The notes below the pieces were generated by a model. It was not told the origin of the DNA and ran no database searches. It was given only the letters and a program-made list of their open reading frames with translations. A program made the translations under genes and the position numbers. Positions 35,622 to 44,631 of a stretch of DNA of 64,000 nucleotides are shown one piece after another; positions within the stretch are counted from its first letter, which is position 1, and each line of letters opens with the position of its first letter. The stretch comes from DAOPYU01 sp942493245 (lineage in GTDB: Bacteria > Sumerlaeota > Sumerlaeia > UBA8349), in contig OW818685.1 in assembly GCA_942493245.1 (NCBI GenBank), positions 1,178,001-1,242,000 of the forward strand, read 5' to 3'.

Positions 35622-37940
35622 TTGTATCCGTATATGCCCGATTCCGATCCCCCACTCCCTTCTTCCGAGTGTCCCCGCAGAGCGTCTGTTCTGTCCGGCG
35701 TTTCCCACTATCTGAAGACCACCTTGCGTGACGATGCGGTGTCGGGTTTTACGGTGGCGATTCTGGGGATTCCGCAGGCGATGGCCTTTGCCATGCTGGC
35801 GGGTCTGCCTCCCATTTACGGTCTTTATACCTCGATTTTCGCCGCCATTTTTGCGTCTCTGTGCGGCAGTTCGAGCCACCTGGTGACCGGGCCGACGAAC
35901 TCGAGCTGCCTGATCCTGTTTTCCGTGGCGGCGCCTTTTGTCGGTCAATATGACCCGCTCGAGATTATCCTGCTGCTGACGTTTATCGCCGGTATTGCCA
36001 AACTGTTGTTCGGGGTGTTGCGGCTGGGCGCGATGATGCGTTACGTGTCGAATTCGGTGCTGGTCGGGTTCATGGCGGGTTCTGGAATCCTGATCGCGGC
36101 CAGTCAGCTCAAAAATCTGCTGGGGTTGAGTTTGCCCCACGATCCTTCCAATACGTTTTTCGGCATGCTCTTTCAGGCCCTGCATGCGCTGCCGAGCACG
36201 AATCCGGCTGCGGTGGGGATCGCACTCTGCACCGCACTGGTTATCGTGTTGATGCGGCGCATCAACCAGAAGATTCCCGGTCCGTTGTTTGGATTGGTTC
36301 TGGCGACGGCGGTTGCGTATGTGTGGGGGTTGGGCGATGCGGATTACCGGTGGCGCGTTCCTTTGCTGCGGGATGTTCAATCCATCCACTTGTCGCTGCG
36401 GGATCTTTTCCATGTGCCCCTTCTCCTGACTCCGGGGCATTTTGACTGGCGTCTGGTGGAAGCGCTGGCCCCGGGCGCCATCGCTCTGGCGTTCATGGGG
36501 TTGATTCAGACCTCCTCGTCGGCGCGGGCGGTGGCGGTGCGCTCGGGGCAGCGGGTGGATTTTTCAAGGGATTTTGTAAGCCAGGGGGTGACGAGTATTC
36601 TGGGACCCTTCTTCCAGAGTTTTGAGGCGGCGGGGTCGTTCACCCGCTCGGCGGTGTGTTTCGAGTCGGGAGGGCGGACCCGTGTGGCGCCGATTCTGTC
36701 GAGTGTTTTCACGCTGGTGGTACTGCTCGTTTGCGCGCCGATGCTGGACTATATCCCCCAGGCTAGTTTGGCGGGGGTGATCCTGGTGGTGGCGTTCCGC
36801 CTGACGGACCGGCGGCGGTTGGCGCTGGTCATGCAATCGGGGAGCGATTCGCGTTCGGTGTTTCTGGCCACCCTGGCCGCGACCCTTATTTTGCCCCTGC
36901 AATATGCGATCTTTGTCGGGGTGTTCCTTTCGATTGTATTTTTGTTGCGCGTGACGAGTCGTCCGGACCTGACCCTGCTCGTGCCGCGCGGGCCGGGGCG
37001 TTTCGAGGAAGTGCCGTTCGATCAGGCGCTTCCTTCGCCGATCGTGTTGGTCAACATTGAGGGCGACCTGCACTTCGCCGCCGTGGAAAATTTGGATCTG
37101 GAGTTACAAAAGGCGCTCAGCCCGCAGACGCGGGTGGTGATTCTGAGAATGAAGCGGTTGCGCGCGGTGGGCAGTTCGGCCATGGCTATTCTGGAGCACT
37201 TCTGGCAGTACCTGCGCGACCGCAACATCTATCTGGTGGCCTGTGGGATTGAAAAGAGTCTCGAGGGTCTTCTGACCCGCTCGGGCCTGCGCGAGCAGAT
37301 TGGCGAGCAGAACCTGTTTTATGCCGACAACACGTTGTTCCAGTCCACGGAACTGTCGCTGGCGCGGGGACGGGCGATTGTCGAGATGGAACTCCATCGC
37401 GAGCATCCGACCGTTCCTCTGACACCCAAACTGGAAACCGGCCGGACCACGGCGCGCGAGTTGATTTCGCGCCAGTGTATCCGTTTCGGTATCGGGCACT
37501 CGGTGCGGGAGGCCATCTGGCTTTTGTCGGAAATGAACAAAGTTCACAGTACCCTGGAACCTCACCCGCTTTTTCTGCAAGACCGCGAGGGGAAACTGGC
37601 CGGACAGTTGTCGCCTTGGCGGCTTCTGGAAGCCATGACCCAGGATCTGACCCCCGAGGAGATGGAACAACTGGACGACGCGGAACTGGGCCGACGGTTT
37701 GGACGGTGTTTCGATCTGCCGATTCAGGAAATTTGCGGCACCTATCTGCCCAAGTGTCCGCTCGACACCCCACTTGTTCTGCTGGTGGCGGAATCGGTCA
37801 AACGCGACATGCAGGTTCTCCCAATTCTCGACGATGGGGGGCGCGCGACGGGCAGTGTCGGACAGCACGATCTTTTGCTGGGCCTGGGACGGATTTTGAT
37901 GCCGGTGGCGCCGCATCCCGAAGACGAGGTTCATCAATAG
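35622..37940 (+). CDS. SulP family anion transporter with STAS and CBS-like C-terminus
   Basis: This protein of about 770 residues starts with a SulP/SLC26 transporter core of roughly 11-12 spans. FTVAILGIPQAMAFAMLAGLPP and YGLYTSIFAAIFASLCGSSSHLVTGPTNSS are family words. A STAS domain follows at about residues 465-560 (VLVNIEGDLHFAAVENL, RAVGSSAMAILEHF). A further 200 residues at the C-terminus resemble a CBS pair. It takes up sulfate, bicarbonate or another anion. The start is either TTG 35622 or ATG 35634, neither with a strong ribosome site. The next gene, a separate CBS protein 49 bases away, is probably co-transcribed and may sense adenine nucleotides for it. Confidence 0.9.
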   Translation: MYPYMPDSDPPLPSSECPRRASVLSGVSHYLKTTLRDDAVSGFTVAILGIPQAMAFAMLAGLPPIYGLYTSIFAAIFASLCGSSSHLVTGPTNSSCLILFSVAAPFVGQYDPLEIILLLTFIAGIAKLLFGVLRLGAMMRYVSNSVLVGFMAGSGILIAASQLKNLLGLSLPHDPSNTFFGMLFQALHALPSTNPAAVGIALCTALVIVLMRRINQKIPGPLFGLVLATAVAYVWGLGDADYRWRVPLLRDVQSIHLSLRDLFHVPLLLTPGHFDWRLVEALAPGAIALAFMGLIQTSSSARAVAVRSGQRVDFSRDFVSQGVTSILGPFFQSFEAAGSFTRSAVCFESGGRTRVAPILSSVFTLVVLLVCAPMLDYIPQASLAGVILVVAFRLTDRRRLALVMQSGSDSRSVFLATLAATLILPLQYAIFVGVFLSIVFLLRVTSRPDLTLLVPRGPGRFEEVPFDQALPSPIVLVNIEGDLHFAAVENLDLELQKALSPQTRVVILRMKRLRAVGSSAMAILEHFWQYLRDRNIYLVACGIEKSLEGLLTRSGLREQIGEQNLFYADNTLFQSTELSLARGRAIVEMELHREHPTVPLTPKLETGRTTARELISRQCIRFGIGHSVREAIWLLSEMNKVHSTLEPHPLFLQDREGKLAGQLSPWRLLEAMTQDLTPEEMEQLDDAELGRRFGRCFDLPIQEICGTYLPKCPLDTPLVLLVAESVKRDMQVLPILDDGGRATGSVGQHDLLLGLGRILMPVAPHPEDEVHQ

Positions 37941-37989
37941 TGTATGAAACGGGGCGGAGGAGGGATTCCGCCTCTGAAAAGAGCATGGA

Positions 37990-38484
37990 ATGACAGATAA
38001 TATTATCGCCCGCGATCTCATGAAAACCTCTTTCCTGCGTGTGGGGACGACCCACACGCTGCGCGAGGCGCTCGCGATCCTGCTTTCGCCCACTTCGCGC
38101 AGTGAAGGCCCGCGTGTGTTCGTCATCCTGAATCTGGATGGCACTTTTGCGGGGACGCTGAGTCTGCACTATCTGCTCAAGGCATTGGTGCCGGACTGGG
38201 CGTTCGACGATGCGCAGCTCACCGATCCGAAGGTGTTCGAGGAAAAACTGCTGGCGGCCATGCCCGAGCGATTGGACATGACTGTGAGCGAGGCGATGAA
38301 ACAGGATCAGACTTTTGCCACGCCGACCGATCGGCTTCCCAAACTGATTCAGCTCATGCAGAGCCGCGAGTTGCAATGCCTGCCCGTTCTGGACAACAAC
38401 CGGGTGGCGGGGGTTTTGTACCTGAACGATGTCTTCCGCGCGGCGGCGCATCTGGCGTTGACCGCCCAGAGTGAATCATCCTGA
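37990..38484 (+). CDS. CBS-domain protein
   Basis: This 164-residue protein consists of two CBS repeats. The first is about residues 5-70 (IIARDLMKTSFLRVGTTHTL). The second is about 92-155 (TVSEAMKQDQTFATPTDRL, then LQCLPVLDNNRVAGVLYLND). CBS pairs bind adenine nucleotides and regulate a partner. It directly follows the SulP gene, whose own C-terminus is CBS-like, so the two may form one regulatory unit. There are no other domains or membrane spans. Confidence 0.88.
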   Translation: MTDNIIARDLMKTSFLRVGTTHTLREALAILLSPTSRSEGPRVFVILNLDGTFAGTLSLHYLLKALVPDWAFDDAQLTDPKVFEEKLLAAMPERLDMTVSEAMKQDQTFATPTDRLPKLIQLMQSRELQCLPVLDNNRVAGVLYLNDVFRAAAHLALTAQSESS

Positions 38485-38542
38485 AAACCCTTTCGAGTCC
38501 TCCGCCGTTCCAAATTCTCACGCGACAGGGTGTTATTGCGCC

Positions 38543-38571
38543 TTGACAAGAGTTCCGGCTCTCTCCAGAAT
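38543..38571 (+). promoter_or_regulatory. Candidate promoter for transketolase
   Basis: TTGACA (38543-38548), a 17-base spacer and CAGAAT (38566-38571) fit a sigma70 promoter. It would give tkt a leader of about 190 bases with several pairing elements. A closer alternative -10, TACAAT at 38746-38751, lacks a good -35. Confidence 0.45.
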
Positions 38572-38608
38572 GTGTCCGCATACCGCGCCTGTGTGCGAAA
38601 CGGCCGAA

Positions 38609-38740
38609 CCCCACCTCCTGCGCGAGTATGGTCTTGTCGGTCGGAGTGGGATTCTTTACACGAGTATGAAATGCGAGGTGGGACATTTCTGTGTCCGGGT
38701 GAGAGTCCAATCCTGCTTCCTGGCGAAAGTATGAAGCAGG
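38609..38740 (+). other. Structured 5' leader candidate upstream of tkt
   Basis: CCCACCTC (38610-38617) can pair with GAGGTGGG (38675-38682), or imperfectly with GGAGTGGG (38643-38650). GGACA (38681-38685) pairs with TGTCC (38692-38696). CCTGCTTC (38712-38719) pairs with GAAGCAGG (38733-38740) about 18 bases before the ribosome site. The competing pairings suggest a regulatory leader. I do not recognise a known riboswitch. Confidence 0.3.
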
Positions 38741-38768
38741 TGTCGTACAATATAAAAGGAGAGAAACG

Positions 38769-40763
38769 ATGAATCCCCAGGAAAAGCAGCAGTTGCAGCA
38801 AATGGCCCAAGCCATCCGCATCCTCTCGATGGATGCCATTCAAGCCGCGAACAGTGGTCATCCGGGGTTGCCCCTGGGGTGTGCCGAAATCGGCGCCTAT
38901 CTTTTCGGAAAAGGGTTGCGGCACAATCCCGTCAACCCGCAATGGCAGGGGCGCGACCGGTTTGTCCTGTCGGCCGGGCATGGTTCGATGTTGCTCTATT
39001 CCTGTCTCCACCTGAGCGGTTACGATCTGCCGATCGAGGAAATCAAGTGTTTCCGCCAGATGGAATCCAAAACGCCGGGGCACCCGGAGTATGGGTGGAC
39101 GGACGGGGTGGAAACCACGACAGGCCCGCTGGGCCAGGGTTTTGCCAACGCCGCGGGGATGGCGCTGGCCAACAAAATGATCGCGGCGCGCTTCGGGGTC
39201 GAGCAGGCCGGTTTGCTCGATTCCAAGTTCTTCGTCTTGTGTGGCGACGGGTGCATGATGGAAGGGATCACGGCGGAGACCGCTTCGTTGGCCGGGCATC
39301 TGAAACTGGACAACCTGGTCGTGATCTACGACTCGAACAGCATCTGTCTCGATGGGCCGACCAGTGAGTGTTTCGGCGACGACACCGCGGCTCGGTACCG
39401 GGCGTATGGGTGGAGTGTGACGGAGATTGACGGCCACGATCTGGAGCAGATCGAGGCGGCGGTCGAGGCGGCCCGGACCCGCAAGGGACAACCCAGTCTG
39501 ATTATCGCCAAGACGGTTATCGGCAAGGGTTCCCCCAACATGGCCGGTTCGCACAAGGCGCATGGCGCGCCTCTGGGGACGGCAGAAATCGGTCTGACCA
39601 AGGAAGCCCTGGGCGCTTCGCCCGAGCCGTTTGTGATTGATGGCGACGTGTACGACTATACGCGTTTGCGCCTGGACGATCTGGCCGCTCTGGAGGCCGA
39701 CTGGAACCGGCGCTTCGCGCAGTGGGCGTCGAGCAATCCGGAAAAGGTCGTCGAGTGGAAGGCTTTCCAGACCAAGGCGCTGCCCGCCGATTTCGACGAG
39801 CAGGTGCGCGCCATCGCGGTCGAGGCCAATGCGGCCAGCCGCAAGTCCTCGAATGTGGTCTTGCAGAGCCTGTGCAATCTGGTTCCGTTCCTGGTGGGCG
39901 GGTCGGCGGACCTCTCGTGTTCGGACCTGACGGCGATGAAGGCCGGGGGCGTGGTGTCGGCGGCCAACTACAACGGGCGCAACGTGAAGTTCGGCGTGCG
40001 TGAATTCTCAATGAGCGCGATGAACACCGGTATGGCGCAGCAGGGGATGATGCTGCCGTTCTGCGGGACGTTCCTGACGTTCTCGGACTACATGCGCAAC
40101 GCCATCCGCATGGCCGCGCTCATGGAAGTGAAGGTGGTGTATCAGTTCACGCACGACAGTTTCCACGTCGGCGAGGACGGTCCGACGCATCAGCCCATCG
40201 AACAGGTGGCGTCGTTGCGCTTGATTCCGGGGCTGACGGTGATCCGTCCGGCGGACGTGAATGAAGTCAAGGGCGCGTGGTCCTATGCCATCGCGCAGGC
40301 GAAGGGGCCGGTGGCGCTGTGTCTGTCGCGTCAGAATCTGCCGGACCTGGAAGCCGCCAACCGTCCCACCTCGGAAGGCGTGGGGCGTGGCGGTTATGTG
40401 GTTTTGAAGGAATCGGGCGCGAAGGTGGATTACCTCCTGATCGCGTCGGGTTCGGAAGTCTCTCTGGCGCTCGATGTGGCCAAGGCCCTGGTTGAGAAGG
40501 GAAAATCGGTGCGCGTGGTCTCAATGCCTTCGTGCGAGATTTTCGACAAACAGGATAAGGCCTATCAGGATTCGGTGCTCGGGGGCGACATTCAGGAACG
40601 CTGGGCGCTGGAAGCGGGCGTGGACAGCGGTTGGTACAAGTACATCGGACGCGAAGGACAGACCGTCTGCATGCACGGTTTCGGCACCAGCGCTCCGAGC
40701 AAGGAAGTGGCGAAGAAGTTCGGTTTCACGACCGAGGCCATTCTGAAGCGCATGGGGTACTGA
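38769..40763 (+). CDS. tkt: Transketolase
   Basis: This 664-residue enzyme is full length. The N-terminal thiamine-diphosphate domain has DAIQAANSGHPGLPLG and the TPP motif GDGCMMEGIT through DSNSICLDG at about residues 156-200. The middle domain has FGVREFSMSAMNTGMA (the catalytic glutamate region) and the C-terminal domain has LIASGSEVSLALDVA. It interconverts ketose and aldose phosphates in the pentose phosphate pathway and supplies sugar precursors. The ATG is preceded by AAAGGAGAG. It stands alone with its own promoter candidate at 38543-38571; repeats fill the space after it. Confidence 0.96.
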   Translation: MNPQEKQQLQQMAQAIRILSMDAIQAANSGHPGLPLGCAEIGAYLFGKGLRHNPVNPQWQGRDRFVLSAGHGSMLLYSCLHLSGYDLPIEEIKCFRQMESKTPGHPEYGWTDGVETTTGPLGQGFANAAGMALANKMIAARFGVEQAGLLDSKFFVLCGDGCMMEGITAETASLAGHLKLDNLVVIYDSNSICLDGPTSECFGDDTAARYRAYGWSVTEIDGHDLEQIEAAVEAARTRKGQPSLIIAKTVIGKGSPNMAGSHKAHGAPLGTAEIGLTKEALGASPEPFVIDGDVYDYTRLRLDDLAALEADWNRRFAQWASSNPEKVVEWKAFQTKALPADFDEQVRAIAVEANAASRKSSNVVLQSLCNLVPFLVGGSADLSCSDLTAMKAGGVVSAANYNGRNVKFGVREFSMSAMNTGMAQQGMMLPFCGTFLTFSDYMRNAIRMAALMEVKVVYQFTHDSFHVGEDGPTHQPIEQVASLRLIPGLTVIRPADVNEVKGAWSYAIAQAKGPVALCLSRQNLPDLEAANRPTSEGVGRGGYVVLKESGAKVDYLLIASGSEVSLALDVAKALVEKGKSVRVVSMPSCEIFDKQDKAYQDSVLGGDIQERWALEAGVDSGWYKYIGREGQTVCMHGFGTSAPSKEVAKKFGFTTEAILKRMGY

Positions 40764-40772
40764 GCGATTGCG

Positions 40773-40990
40773 GGAACTTCTCATTGTCCAGGCAAAATAC
40801 GGGGAGTTCCCTGAGGTGGCACGGGCGTCCCGCCCGTGAAAGAGGTTCCCAATGATCGCGTGTATGTACCGAAACGGGTTACGGGTTCCGAAAACCCCGC
40901 CGGGGGGGTAATACGAACCAACCTCGTCATGGGCGAGACGCCCATGCCACCTCGGGAACCGCCTTCAGTGTTGGGGCAATGAGGAGTTCC
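40773..40990. repeat. BIME-like element: paired palindromes inside short inverted ends
   Basis: Two palindromes stand in opposite orientation: CACGGGCG-TCC-CGCCCGTG (40820-40838) and CATGGGCG-AGA-CGCCCATG (40928-40946). Each is flanked by GAGGTGG or its complement. The outer ends GGAACTTCTCATTG (40773-40786) and CAATGAGGAGTTCC (40977-40990) are inverted repeats with one mismatch. A related pair lies at 58968-59092. The stems differ by a compensating base pair. This fills most of the 368-base gap after tkt; no gene is present. Confidence 0.75.
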
Positions 40991-41131
40991 TACTGAGCGG
41001 TCGTAGGTTCCCGATGCGATGAGTAGGAAACAGGGCGGGTGTTCCGGTGTTGTTCGATTGACCCGGGACCCCGCCCGTCGAATTCCACGCAAGGCCTCGG
41101 GGCCGATGCGTGAAAGCGGGAGATGGGTTTC

Positions 41132-42940
41132 ATGGAAGCAGCCGCCAGCAGTGTCACCTTGGTCTGGAAGATCCTTGTTTTAATTCTCTTGACCGGAGCG
41201 CCCTCGGAACAAACCGCTCAATCGCCTGCCGGCCCAGCGCTGGGACAGTACATTGCGCGTCCCGCTCCGCTTTATATTGAAGTGGATGCGCGGGCGGTGC
41301 GGAGCTTCATTCAGAAATCCGACCCGTTGCAGGAAACCGTGATCCGGACGATCACGCGCCACGCCGCGGGAGCCAAACAGGCGCCGGATCCGAATGCCGC
41401 GGAAAAGGAAAAACCGGTTCTGACCGCTCCGTTCCGCCAGCAGTTGCTGGGGGAAGTGGCAGGCGTTTTGAAGACGAAACCCGAGAATCTGGACGCCATT
41501 GCGAACAGTGTCCAGCGGGCCGGAATCTGGCTCTTGGAACTGGACGAGAAAAGCGGGCAGTGGCGGTCGCTGATCGTGGTCGAGCGCAACTCGCCCGACC
41601 CGATTCTCCTGGCGCTTTTTCAGCCGTTTCTGGGGACTCCCGGGATCGCTTCCTCGCACCTGGCGGGGGTTCCGGCGTATTCCCTGATGGTGGGGCCGCG
41701 GCGGTTCTGGATGGCCGAGGTGGGGAACAAAATAGCCCTGGCGCCCGATCCGCTGGTGCTTCAAGTGTTTCTGCACAATGCCACGGCGCCGGACAATGTC
41801 CGTCGTCCGGTGGCCAAACCGGCTCCCGGTACGCTCGCGCAGGTGGAGGTCAATGGCCCGGCGCTGTTGGCCAATCTGGAAGCCTGGGCACGCCAGCAAC
41901 AGAATCAGTCGTTTCTGGCGTACGCGATTCTTCTCGATTTTGCCTCGTGGACCAGTTTGACCGCGAATTTCGACGGCCAGCGGTTGCTCGCGCAGCTCGA
42001 CTACAAACCGGAAAGCTCTTTGGCGGGGATCTTCAACACGCCCGATTCGGCGCCGGCTCTTCTGGATACCTTGCCTGCGGCCAGTTGCCTGACGCTGGCG
42101 GTCAGCCTGCGCGATCCGGTCAATGTATGGAAACAGTTCTGCGCCCGCTCGCCTCAACTTTCGGAACTGGCGGGAGAAAAGAACATGAGCGAGGGGCTGC
42201 GCGAGGCCTTTCTGAAGAAGACGGGACTGGATATCGAGCAGGATCTGATGCTGAACCTGAACGCCGCCGCGCTTCTGATTCCCAAGCCCATCACGCGGCA
42301 GAACTGGGGGCACAGCGCGGTGTATGTCCTGGAGGCGCGCGATCCGGAACGCGCCAGGACCACTCTGCACAAAATGATGCTCCACACCAAACGGGACGGA
42401 AACGTGGAACCGGCGATTGACCTGACCACCGGCGAGCAGGTCTGGCAGGGACCGGGGTTCGACATGGTCTTCGTGGCCCCCTACCTCTTCCTGGCTCCGA
42501 CGGGCTCGGAACTCCTCCCCAAAGCGGCCGCGTACCTGAAACCGGACGTCAACCGTCAGGAGAATCCTTCTCTGACCACGGCGATGGCGGAGCGGTTCCC
42601 CGAAGCCCGTTGGTACCTGTCGGTGGAGCCTTCGCTGCTGGCGTCTTCGAGCCGGATGAAACCGATTCGGGCGGGTTTCATGCACAAACCCGGCGCCTTG
42701 CGCCTGGACGCGGAACTGGACGGAACGTCCTTGGCCATCGAGTGGTTGGCAAGCCGTTTCGCCGTCGAACGGCCCCAGCCGCGTCTGCCGAAACTGCCCA
42801 AGGATGCGCCCGGAACAGCCGAGGATGCGGCGACCTCCGCGACAACGGGCGTCCAGCAACAACCTGCTCCAGTGACGGTGCCGGTGGATCCCCGAATGCC
42901 GCTGCAGGCTGGTGTGCCGGTCTTACCCAAAGGAAAATAA
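41132..42940 (+). CDS. Exported protein of unknown function (DUF3352-like fold suspected)
   Basis: This 602-residue protein has an N-terminal hydrophobic segment (about residues 8-25), probably a signal or anchor, then a Pro/Ala-rich linker and a long soluble domain. The body has repeated strand-helix patterns (GIWLLELDEKSGQWRSLIVVE, LAGVPAYSLMVGPRRFWMAEV, LTLAVSLRDPVNVWKQF) similar in style to DUF3352-type periplasmic proteins. The tail is Pro/Val-rich. I do not recognise a catalytic motif. I chose ATG 41132, which has CGGGAG nine bases upstream; ATG 41123 lacks spacing. A small membrane protein begins two bases after the stop and may be coupled. Confidence 0.75.
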   Translation: MEAAASSVTLVWKILVLILLTGAPSEQTAQSPAGPALGQYIARPAPLYIEVDARAVRSFIQKSDPLQETVIRTITRHAAGAKQAPDPNAAEKEKPVLTAPFRQQLLGEVAGVLKTKPENLDAIANSVQRAGIWLLELDEKSGQWRSLIVVERNSPDPILLALFQPFLGTPGIASSHLAGVPAYSLMVGPRRFWMAEVGNKIALAPDPLVLQVFLHNATAPDNVRRPVAKPAPGTLAQVEVNGPALLANLEAWARQQQNQSFLAYAILLDFASWTSLTANFDGQRLLAQLDYKPESSLAGIFNTPDSAPALLDTLPAASCLTLAVSLRDPVNVWKQFCARSPQLSELAGEKNMSEGLREAFLKKTGLDIEQDLMLNLNAAALLIPKPITRQNWGHSAVYVLEARDPERARTTLHKMMLHTKRDGNVEPAIDLTTGEQVWQGPGFDMVFVAPYLFLAPTGSELLPKAAAYLKPDVNRQENPSLTTAMAERFPEARWYLSVEPSLLASSSRMKPIRAGFMHKPGALRLDAELDGTSLAIEWLASRFAVERPQPRLPKLPKDAPGTAEDAATSATTGVQQQPAPVTVPVDPRMPLQAGVPVLPKGK

Positions 42941-42942
42941 TA

Positions 42943-43446
42943 GTGAACAGGAATCCACAGAAGTCTGACAAGTCTGTGTTCTGCCTGTTATGTCCTTTTT
43001 TCTGGCGGACAGGTTCTTTTTGTGATGTCCCGCCTACGAGTCGTTTCTGGAAAGATGAAGAACAGCCCCTGATTGACTGTGAGTCCGATCCCAGGAAAAC
43101 CTTGGGAACTTATAAAAACGGGCTGCTTGTGGGCTGGATATCATTCATCCTTGGGGCTTTCCCAATCGCATTGCTGGCTTATATGCGCATTTCTGAATCC
43201 GGCTATGTAAATCATGGCGAAATGGTCCTGTGCCTGTCCCCGGAACAAGATGTTCTTCTGAGGAAAGCCATTGGAATGGTATTGGGAGGGATTCTTCTGC
43301 ATTTGTTTTGTGGAACACGCATCTATTTCAGATTATCCCGGAATCCGGAGAAATCCTGCGGTTTCTTTTCGAAACTATCATTTGTCGTGTCGTTAATAAT
43401 GGTCTGTTTCGGAGTTGCCAGTGCTTTGTCATTAACGACGAGATAG
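42943..43446 (+). CDS. Small three-span membrane protein, unknown
   Basis: This 167-residue protein starts at a GTG (42943), with AAAGGA eight bases upstream and only two bases after the previous stop. It has a short cysteine-bearing head (FCLLCPFF) and three hydrophobic segments: about residues 67-88 (LLVGWISFILGAFPIALLAY), 110-128 and 142-162. No family is recognised. It is clearly more AT-rich than the gene before it. Its 3' end runs into the broken wecA-like copy at 43477-43555, so it lies at the edge of a rearranged region. Confidence 0.6.
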   Translation: MNRNPQKSDKSVFCLLCPFFWRTGSFCDVPPTSRFWKDEEQPLIDCESDPRKTLGTYKNGLLVGWISFILGAFPIALLAYMRISESGYVNHGEMVLCLSPEQDVLLRKAIGMVLGGILLHLFCGTRIYFRLSRNPEKSCGFFSKLSFVVSLIMVCFGVASALSLTTR

Positions 43447-43476
43447 GAAAGTCTGGAGGAAAGAGTCTTCCCCTGT

Positions 43477-43555
43477 AGAATCAATCCTTCCGGTTCGCCG
43501 TCCGTTCGATGGGGGACCGTGCCCAGAGCAACGACGGCCGTGGGGATGTAAATGA
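43477..43555 (-). pseudogene. Broken copy of the wecA-like gene's 3' end
   Basis: Two blocks (43477-43510 and 43510-43555) match the 3' end of the wecA-like gene at 44828-44862 and 44937-44981 at high identity in the same orientation. The 74 bases between those blocks are missing here. On the minus strand the remnant still encodes FIYIPTAVVALGTVP and, in another frame, IERTANRKD followed by a stop; the intact gene has FIYITTAVVALGAVP and IERTASRKD. It is too short to function. Confidence 0.8.
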
Positions 43556-43560
43556 AACGG

Positions 43561-44631
43561 TCACTGGTTGATCTCCGTTTGCGACGGTTTCGGGGACTCG
43601 AAAGCGAAAAAGCGACTCGGTTTGAAAGGCAGTTTCATCACCTTTTCCGGTGTGCCACAACCGGATGGAGAAATGGAGACCTGGTAGAGCATCCGATCTT
43701 TTTCAAAGTATGCTTTCTGATGGGTGGCATACAGATGTCTCATTCCAGTCTGCACATTACACTCCACCAGTTTTTCCGATCCCTCGAAAAGGATAGAATT
43801 TTTCCCGATCTCCGGTGTTTCGTGGCCTTGCATTACATCTTTGAAACCAACTTGTTTGAAAAATAATATGGATGGGTAAACATAAGTAAATGTCATCGGG
43901 GGAAACTTGAATACCAATACGCGGTTCATTTTCCGATCTCGAATAAGAACAGTACTCTCTTCAACACTCTCCTCTGGAACGGGAATTTCCGCCGGTAGAT
44001 TGTATGCAGTAAAACCTGTCGATTGCCCGATCAAGATCCACTTCTCCTTACTCTTGGCTCTCGTAAGAATCTCCTTTTTCTTTTCTGGAAACAATTCAAC
44101 CATTTTATCATGTTCAAGAAGGGTCTTGGGGAGTTCCCAACTAGGAAAATTCGGGTGATTGAAAACAAGATTGTCTATATCGGCATCTGCCCATTTCTTG
44201 TCAATCAACGTCCTAAGACCAAGCCTATGACTTTTACCGGACTGGTCGCGAGATTCAAGAGAAGTTGCGGGAGCATTCTTGACTGAGTCAAACGCCACTC
44301 CATGTGTATAACAATCTGAAGAAGAAATCCGCTCTATCATTAATTTTCCATTGATTGGTATTATCTTGAATAGAATTGTATCGGCTATAGCATAGACAAC
44401 AGGCTGTCCCGATCCATTCTCGACAAAAATTCCGTCACTGATTTCCGGTCTTCTACATGGAAATTGAACCCACCCCATTGTGGTACCTGAATCGAGGTTC
44501 AGGAGATAACCGTATCCATCGCCGATCTTATCGGAACCTAAGACAATGGCTTCCTGCGATGCAATCGCTTGGCGGGCGAAACAGATGAAACTGGCAATGA
44601 TTGCGAACACGAGGTATTGAAGTTTTCTCAT
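43561..44631 (-). CDS. Exported protein of unknown function, AT-rich
   Basis: This 356-residue protein has a signal peptide (MRKLQYLVFAIIASFICFARQAIAS). The mature part is rich in beta-strand patterns, as in propeller or surface-sensor proteins (VVYAIADTILFKIIPINGK, RMLYQVSISPSG). No domain is recognised. A strong AGGAGG ribosome site precedes the ATG. The gene is much more AT-rich than its flanks and lies exactly between the intact wecA-like 3' end and its broken copy, suggesting that it arrived by an insertion or duplication event. A 200-base AT-rich upstream stretch (44632-44832) may hold its promoter. Confidence 0.7.
   Translation of the reverse strand: MRKLQYLVFAIIASFICFARQAIASQEAIVLGSDKIGDGYGYLLNLDSGTTMGWVQFPCRRPEISDGIFVENGSGQPVVYAIADTILFKIIPINGKLMIERISSSDCYTHGVAFDSVKNAPATSLESRDQSGKSHRLGLRTLIDKKWADADIDNLVFNHPNFPSWELPKTLLEHDKMVELFPEKKKEILTRAKSKEKWILIGQSTGFTAYNLPAEIPVPEESVEESTVLIRDRKMNRVLVFKFPPMTFTYVYPSILFFKQVGFKDVMQGHETPEIGKNSILFEGSEKLVECNVQTGMRHLYATHQKAYFEKDRMLYQVSISPSGCGTPEKVMKLPFKPSRFFAFESPKPSQTEINQ

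Noticed and set aside
38690..38720. A cobalamin or other known riboswitch before tkt, suggested by GGTGAGAGTCC
   Set aside because: The conserved core of known classes is not present; only a generic structured leader can be argued.
38349..39563. A 404-residue minus-strand frame over the tkt start
   Set aside because: Transketolase on the plus strand is certain; the minus frame has no family features.
43510..43866. A plus-strand coding gene at 43552-43866
   Set aside because: It overlaps the exported-protein gene on the minus strand, which has a signal peptide and an AGGAGG site, and has no features of its own.
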